In this document: positions 56,635 through 64,000 of the stretch, piece by piece | How positions within the stretch are numbered: the first letter of the stretch is position 1 | How the letters are laid out: each line of letters begins with the position of its first letter | Assembly (NCBI GenBank): GCA_903813345.2 | Contig: CAIIXF020000006.1 | Location: 432,001 to 496,000 of the forward strand | Reading direction: 5' to 3' | Length of the DNA stretch: 64,000 nt | From: Owenia fusiformis | Lineage: Eukaryota > Annelida > Polychaeta > Sabellida > Oweniidae | Translations under genes and position numbers: made by a program | Notes under the pieces: model-generated | The model's database searches: none | Told to the model about the DNA's origin: nothing | What the model saw: only the letters and a program-made list of their open reading frames with translations

Positions 56635-58556
56635 CCTTATTTTTTTTAAAAACTTGTGTAGAATAAACAAATACCTGATTTTCCATTTTATTGTCAATTG
56701 ACTCCTACATTGCACGCGTCCGTTATATCTTCGTCTAGAGATGTTTATTTATAAGGCGATTCTTATTGTTCTTCCTGTGGAAGCCAGATTAACAGTGGGG
56801 CACCATCACTACTTTCTAACTAACTCATCCCAGAGGCTCCTTATTAATTACGTTTGATCAGATTGCCTAGACTGGGCTGGTCAGAATATGATAGTTCTTA
56901 TGTCATTGTATGGATGCGGCGTATTAATTAATCATGTAATGAGCTGACGACGAAATATTAATTTTACGTTTAATGAGCATTGGAGTCAGAAATCAGCGGT
57001 GAAATGAACGTTCCGGAAGTTCATTTGATCATAAATGTACGTTGTTCTACTTGTCCAAAACCTGTAAATAATTTGTTTAGACGAAATGACAAGTTAAGAC
57101 CAAGAATTTAAATTCTACACTCTACTGATCCCCTGAGTCTCGATGTCTCCGATGTACCACCTTTAACATAATGCAGTATACCTAATGTGGGGATGTATGG
57201 GTGATTTACGTTCTCCAATACAATAGGCAGTATGGGTTGTGGTAGGAGGAAGGGTCCACTACTTCTTCCTGGGGTACATGGACTCTTTAAAGGAAGTGAC
57301 TTTCAGTTTGGAACGAATCAATAAATGCTCAATTCATTTCCTTAAATCCTTGCAGCAAGGGTATTTTAAATAAATGAAGTCCTTTGAAGAAGGATGCATT
57401 GGTGGGCATATGGCACATACTTCAGGCTTGGACAATAATTTAGGTAGGATCACGCGTGAGGATACGAAAATCAAAAAAGTACTTTGGGTAAACCTGAGCA
57501 AGGACAATTAGCTTTAAAAATCACCAAGAGTGTTTAAAGGAAGAGGTGCATTTATTGGCAAATACCCCTATGGTCAAAATTAGTAATTCTTAGGTGTAAC
57601 ATGAAGAATAGAATGTCATATAACTCTTTGGAAAATATTAAAGTGCTCGGGCACACATAGGCTGAGATAGGGGCCATTTAGTTCAGTAAGGTTGTATTGA
57701 CTTACATGGGGCTGTGCATCATTGACTCAACATGAGGATATCAGCAGATCCCAATAGAGGCCATTGGTTTCTATTGATTATCACAAAAATACCAAAAATA
57801 CACTATGACCTGAATCGATTGCAAACTTAATACTTTCACAATATGACACTATTGGTGTATCTCATCAAATGTGCAAATATGAAGTTTGCAATCGATTCAG
57901 GTCATACTTAAAATTAAAAGATTGTACATTTTTCATCATTTTTTCCCTACAAAATGGCTATAGAAAAATGCTCCAAAAACAACTTTTACACTTATCAAGA
58001 ATCATACAACTTTGTAAAACCAAAGAATACACTATTTTATTTCATTATGTAGTAACATATTTGGATAAGATGTAGGGATGCGTAGGATGCAAATGAATTT
58101 TGACAGACACAAAAATACTTCCTGGTTTGGAATCATATGCCTCTACACTTCATGATTGAATTATGACCCTAATAAGTGGCCTATACATCAATACATTGCT
58201 GAATATAGGTCAACGAGATACTAGTGTGCATATAAATGTAATAATTAAAGCAGAACACTCATTTTGAAAAATCAGATGAATTTTTTTTTCTCATGGGGAG
58301 ATCCCAATGGAGGGTGCATATGGTCCTTTCTGTTAGCAATATCAATTAGTAGTTCATGTAGTTCTCCTTGATTGATTTTTAAAAATCTTCAAAATCAAGA
58401 CTTGTAGTAGAAAACTTCAGAGAAAAAGAGTTGATAATTGCCCGTACCTAATATTTATCAGCTTAATATTTACTGAAGGCATATAAAAGCTATGGAATGT
58501 ATGTATTTTTTATCAATCCGATTTACCCCATGTGTAAAATCAAATCTTCATATATA
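56635..58556. other. Intergenic, no gene; one perfect hairpin
   Basis: No coding exon or known RNA recognised. The only clear structure is the 24-bp inverted repeat at 57805-57905. Confidence 0.55.
57805..57905. repeat. Perfect 24-bp inverted repeat, 53-nt loop
   Basis: The left arm 57805-57828 starts ATGACCTGAATCGATTGC. The right arm 57882-57905 ends GCAATCGATTCAGGTCAT and is its exact reverse complement. Confidence 0.9.
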
Positions 58557-61500
58557 GTGTGGGAGCAAAAGTCCAAATAAGAGGTTCCGTGTCCTTTTTA
58601 GAGGCGAGCTAAGCGACATATGTTTTCATGAACTATACGTGATACTGATCAAGAAAAATGATGTTGGCAATTCTGAATCCGCGACGGCGTTGCTATGGTA
58701 ACCAAGTAAATATGCCACGCCCACTTTTAGGGGCTCTTTTCAGTGTATGGCCCCTATCTCTGTCATTATTGCTCAGATTTAGATGAAATTCACACCAAAT
58801 GGAAGGTAATGGATAACGCAATCAGGAAATATTAAGTTGGCAATTCTGAATCCGATATGGCGTTGCTATGGTAACAAAGTAAATATCCCACACCCACTTT
58901 TAGGGGCTCTTTTCAGTGTTTGGTCCCTATCTTCGTCAATATTGCTCAGATTTAGGTGAAATTTGTACCAAATGAAAGATAATGGAAAGAACAATCAAAC
59001 AGTTTATAAAATATGCAAATAAGGTGATTTGCATATTAATTATGACGTCATAACCATTTGTTCTTGCACATTTAATTTTAATCATGATGTATAAATCTGG
59101 GAAATTATTGTCATTAAAATGGTCAGTAATGCTTTATTTTCATTAAGTTTATTAGATTATGTCATTCATACATGTATGGTCATAAAAAATTGAAAATGTT
59201 GTGAAAATATCCAATTCAAGTTGTTGCTATGGTAACGGTATGTTGCAAAACTATCTGCTGTAAAAATAATTCTTTGGGAAATGTTACATTTTGACCAGTT
59301 GACTGACATGTATTCCTTCGAAAATTTGATGGCAGAGAATAACCTAATAACGATAGAAACTTATCTAATTTAAATTGTGTTATATTATGATGTCACAATG
59401 GCAATTAATCAGGGGGGTTCTATTTTTATTGGTTAATGGGAGGGGGTGGGGGTGCCTCCATCACACCCCCTGGCTATGCCTATGTTTGCTATGGCATTCA
59501 GGTGAATATGCCGTCCCCAATTTCAGGTCTTTTCCAAAGTTTTGATTCTATCAGTTGTCATGATGATAGCTCTGGTGTATATGAAATTTTCATCAAATGG
59601 AAACTAAAGAATCAGACAATGCATGGGGAATTGACAGACTTGAATGTAGATTGACAGACTGGCATACCTGTTATGGTATGACTATCATAGCTGTTTTCGT
59701 GATTATTTTCTTGAAATAAGGTAAAATTGCTTAAGATGATTCCAAATTGGTACCTTTGGTCCATTGACATTCACCATAAAAGTAGGTCAAAGCTGAAAAC
59801 TATGATTGATTTCCATTCTATTTCTTTACATGTATAAAGTATGATCAAGAAATATTATGGGCAATTCTGAATCTGCGATGCCGTTGCTATGGTAACTAAG
59901 TAAATATGCCATGCCCATTTTTAGGGGCTCTTTTCAGAGTTTGGCCCCCATCTCCACCATTATTGCTCAGTTTTTGATGAAATTCAGACCAAATTGAAGG
60001 TAATAGATAATGCAATCAGGAGGTATTAAGTTGACAATTCTGAATCAACAATGGCGTTGCTATGGTAACAAAGTGAATATGCCCCACCCACTTTTAGGGG
60101 CTCTTTTCAGTTTTTTGCTCTTATCTTCTTCATTATTGCTCAGATTTAGATGAAATTTGCACCAAATTAAAGGTAATAGATAGAGTAATCAGACAGTTAG
60201 TAAACTTTGCAAATAGTATGATTTGCATATTGATTATGATGTCATAACTGTTTGTTCTTGCATATTTTATCTTAATCATGATGTTCTAATCTGTGAAATT
60301 ATTGTCTTTAAAATAGTCAGTAATGCTTCTAACTCATTAATTAATTTCTTTCTTTTAGTTGAGTTTATAATTTTATTTCATTCATACTTGCATGGTCATA
60401 AAAACTGAATAAATCTAAAAATATAATGAAAATCTCCAATTTATGCTGTTGCTATGGTTACAGCACGTAGCAAAACTATCTGATGTAAAAAGAATTCTTT
60501 AGGAAATTTTACATTTTGATGAGTTGACTGCCACATGTATTCTTTTTAAAATATGATGACAGAAAATAATCTTGTAACTATAAAAATTATTTACTTTGGA
60601 TTGTGTTATAATATGATGCCATAATGGCAATTATTAATCAGGGGTGCAGCCAGCATTCAGTTAGGAGAGGGGGGGATTGCAATTGAAGCATAAGCAACCC
60701 AAAAATGTTTTTAAGATTTGTTTTGAATTTTACAAAAATTGATGCAACTTCCTTCAAAACCGATCTAGAATCTTCAAGTCAAAATGATTTTAAAGCTCTT
60801 CTTCTATTTAATGGTTATATTTTTTGGTTCACAGGGGCGCACCCATCGCACCCCCTGGCAATGCCTGTTAATCCAATATGATGTTGCTATGGTAACTAGG
60901 TGAATATGCCATCCCCGCTGTTCAGGGCTTTTCCAAAGTTTTGCTTCTATCTTTGTCATAATTACAGCTTGAGCGTATATGAAATATTCACCAAACTGAA
61001 GCTAAAGATTCAGACAATACATGGATTATGTCAATTGACTGACTGGCATACCCATTGTCGCATTAATAGCTTTAAATTAATAGGTTTTGAAATCCGATAA
61101 ATATGTTCAATGTCAATTTACATAAAAAATAATATCATTTTATGGTATAGGTCAATTCTTTAGCCTATTTCATCTTTTAGGTCATGTAGACATAACTGTA
61201 CCAATTTTGAACCGAATGGTCGGATGTCGGATTTCAAAACCAACAGCATATCTGAAATCAGGGGCTTCCATACTTCATACTTGTAAAGAAATGGAATAAT
61301 TCATAGTTTTCAGCTTTGGCCTCATTTTATGGTGAATGTCAAAGGACAATGTTCTAATTTGGAACCATTTTGAGCAATTTTACCTTATTTCAAGAGATAA
61401 TCACAAAAAGCAGCTATGATACCATAACAGGTACTGTACTCCTGGTATTTTTCGCCTGCTATTTAGTTTCGTGCTTGGTAAAATCGCAAAAATTAATCTT

Positions 61501-62895
61501 AGCGAAATTGTCAATTAATTCCCAGGGATTTGTGAAATTTATTATTACATTTCTTGTTTTGTAAAATGTTTTTCAAGTGTTTTTAGGCGATTAATGGAAT
61601 AGTTAGTACCAATGTCTATTACAGTGGAATCATTTTGAGCAATTTTACTTTATTTCAAGAAAATAATCACAAAAAGGAGCTATGATACCATAACAGGTAC
61701 TTAGTATGTCAGTCAGCCAATCTACATTATTCATGTATTGTCTGATTCACCTAGCATATTCACCTAATGGTTACCATAGCAACATCATATTGGATTAACA
61801 TAGGGAGTGCTTAGAGGAATGGGGGTGCGCTGGGTTCACTCACCCCCTAATAACCAATAAAAATAGAACCATTAGATAAAAGAAGACTTTCAACTTGAAG
61901 CTTTTTGCTAAATTTTGAAGGAAGTTGCATCAATCTTTGTAATATTCAAAACCTATCTTATAAATACTTTTGTCTTGCCTGTGCCACGATCGCAGGCCCC
62001 CTTCTGAACGAAAGCTGGCTGCGCCCCTTATTAAAAATTGCCATTATGACACCATAATATAACACAATCCAAATTTGATAACTATGGTTATTAGATTATT
62101 TTCTGTCACCAAATTTTAAAAAGAATACATGTCAGTCAACTGGTCAAAATGTAACATTTCCTAAAGAATTCTAGTTTACAGCAGATAGTTTTGTTACATG
62201 CTGTCACCAAAGCAACAGTGTGAATTGAACACTTTCATTATATTTATTCAATTTTTATGATCATACATGTATGAATGAAATAAACTAATAAAGTCAACTA
62301 AAAGAAATAAACTAAACTAATTAAAAGCATTATACTGACCATTTTAAAGACAATGATTTCCCAGATTTATACATTATGATTAAAATAAAATATGCAAGAA
62401 CAAACAGTTATGACGTCATAGTTGAAAGGCAAATCACCATATTTGCATATTTTAAAAATTGTTTGATTCCTCTTTCTATTACCTTTAATTTGGTGCAAAT
62501 TTCATCTAAATCTGAGCAATAATGACAAAGTAAGGGGCCAAACACTGAAAATAGCTCCGAAAAGTGGGTGTGGCATATATACTTTGTTACCATAGCAACG
62601 CCATATCGGATTCAGAATTGCCAACTCAATATTTCTTGATTGCATTATCCATTACCTTCCATTTGGTGTGAATTTCATCTAAATCTGAGCAATAATGGCA
62701 GAGATAGGGGCCATACACTGAAAAGAGACCCTAAAAGTGGGCGTGGCATATTTACTTGGTTACCATAGCAACCCCGTCGCGGATTCAGAATTGCCAACAT
62801 CATTTTTCTTGGTAAGTATCACGTATAGTTCAGGAAAACATATGTCGCTTAGCTGGCCTCTAAAAAGGAAACGGAATGACCTTTGCTCCCATACT
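58557..62895. mobile_element. 4.3-kb composite foldback element with X-box arrays
   Basis: The left arm (58557-~59850) matches in inverse the right arm (~61260-62895), from GGGAGCAAAAGTC and TTTTTAGAGGC at the outer ends to AAATTGCTT/GAGCAATTT inside. A third, direct copy of the arm lies between (~59850-61260). Each arm begins with two ~170-bp modules (CAATTCTGAATCCG, GTTGCTATGGTAAC, CCACTTTTAGGGGCTCTTTT). Later comes ATTTGCATATTAATTATGAC with a CRE. In the right arm a 63-bp segment ending ATACCATAACAGGTAC is repeated at 61371 and 61636 around an inserted sequence. No ORF of note. Confidence 0.8.
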
Positions 62896-63627
62896 AATAA
62901 GGTCACGCAGTGTTTATTATAGAGAAAGGGCTAGAAAGGAGTTACCAGATTGAAAACGACACGACATTGTATTTCAGCTTCAGTATTATCTTCATTAAAA
63001 AGTTCACGTGAACTCATTCGCTCTCTTCGTATGTGCTACAGTATTTTTACAATTGGTTGAATATACGATCCTCACAGAAAAACAATACATATTTTATCCC
63101 ACACCCTCCCAAGATTTGGCTTTTCGTCAGGACGTTACATTTAATTAAATGTGATTGCCTCGTCCGTTTAAGTTCTTCAATATTAAGAGAAAAGTACAAT
63201 TTCATTGTTGGAAAATAAATTGACAAGAACGATCATTTTAAAAAGCCTTCGTTCTTGTCCTACATTGAAACGCCGACCTCTGCTTCATTCGCTAGTTTCA
63301 CTGCAAAAATGGCTAAATTGTCATTTCTTACAATTTAGAGGACTTTAATTAGTGAAGCGGTGTTCAGTATTTGTTAGATTTAAATTATAACCTCGTGTAC
63401 ACTTAAAAATGTTAGGTTGACATATGATAAGATTTAAGTTAACATATTTTTTGTACATAGTGTTCAAACCATTGTATTGAACAGAGTTTCTTCGAAGAAA
63501 CCCTCGACAAAGAACTTCCTCGAATTAGTCTCATATACAACATATAGTATCCCTATGCACCCGATACACTTACATTTGCCTATTTAAGCACTCTGAAAGG
63601 TGAGACAAATTGGGGACAAAACTAGAT

Positions 63628-63719
63628 ATGGCAGAGAAATCTGAGGAAACCAAGGAATGGGCACCGATTATAGAACGCTACAAAGCGCTGCTTGATAGTG
63701 AATCTATGAGTGATGTTCA
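63628..63719 (+). CDS. First coding exon, possibly of a BTB-domain gene (truncated by window)
   Basis: ATATGG start, then MAEKSEETKEWAPIIERYKA and LLDSESMSDVQ, with a strong donor TTCA|GTAAGT after 30 codons plus two bases. No stop occurs before the donor. A stretch like LLxSxxMSDVQF commonly opens a BTB/POZ domain, so the following exon may encode one; this is weak evidence. The exon is downstream of the X-box-rich foldback element. Confidence 0.5.
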
Positions 63720-63757
63720 GTAAGTAAATGTTACCTTGTTATAAGTATATAAAATGA

Positions 63758-63845
63758 AACTACTGCGGTACAGTAAAACTTGCCTTAGTAAATACTAAAT
63801 ACCTCTCTTTAGTGAACATCTATCCTTAGTGAACACCATTTCGAT
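63758..63845. repeat. ACAGTAAAACTTG / TTAGTGAACA repeat
   Basis: Begins ACAGTAAAACTTGCCTTAGT with several TTAGTGAACA units; same family as 21982-22160. Confidence 0.55.
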
Positions 63846-64000
63846 CTTGGACCGCATTCCATTGACATTTCTATAGACTGACATACTGAATACCCATCAA
63901 AATGTTCATCATGAACTGTCAGTAGATACTATTGATTAACTTACATCATATTATGGCAACAAAACCATTTTTTAAATTTTCTTATATCCCTATATTTTTG

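Overview
This is animal nuclear DNA: AT-rich, with GT-AG introns, mostly short exons separated by kilobases of non-coding sequence, and many transposable elements. I recognise protein-coding genes by family resemblance. ANKS1-like, FAM199X-like and ZNHIT2-like genes together with the repeat landscape (GTCC-rich hairpin-ended elements, many small inverted-repeat elements, an intact non-LTR retrotransposon) suggest a marine invertebrate bilaterian such as a lophotrochozoan or basal deuterostome. The species cannot be named from sequence alone.

Layout. From 35937 down past position 1 runs the 5' part of an ankyrin-repeat gene of the ANKS1 (Odin/AIDA-1) family on the minus strand, seven coding exons (35937-35825, 19868-19782, 19317-19161, 4379-4305, 2931-2710, 2089-2011, 1346-1245). 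Its introns host other genes: intron 1 holds an intronless ZNHIT2 gene (31641-30478), intron 3 holds an intronless two-Ig-domain membrane receptor (18505-17636) and an apparently intact two-ORF LINE (about 17320-11990). On the plus strand, head-to-head with ANKS1, lies a FAM199X-type gene with its last six coding exons at 40612-52130; its first coding exon was not found. An intronless class A GPCR is on the minus strand at 55187-54096. At 63628 a first coding exon, possibly of a BTB-domain gene, begins on the plus strand and runs off the window.

Most striking structure. Downstream of the real ANKS1 exon 7 is a 14-copy tandem array of a ~76-bp unit (277-1302). The unit is the 3' half of that exon plus its GTAAGT splice donor and the first intron bases. 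Each unit therefore carries a 57-nt (19-codon) frame-neutral exon fragment between an AG and a GTAAGT donor.

Mobile DNA. Three related non-autonomous element families (E1 at 6086-6477 and 43536-46445, E2 at 44377-46013 nested inside E1, E3 at 48257-49385) share a 5' hairpin, short terminal inverted repeats, a G/T/C-rich microsatellite-like or GGTTGG-like leader and internal tandem modules. A 4.3-kb foldback structure at 58557-62895 carries ten near-identical RFX-type X-box motifs plus CRE and octamer-like sites. A hAT-type element with an 8-bp target duplication (34391-35232), a piggyBac-type MITE with TTAA ends (8709-9000), TA-flanked MITEs, a tRNA-derived SINE and several palindromic repeats fill the remainder.
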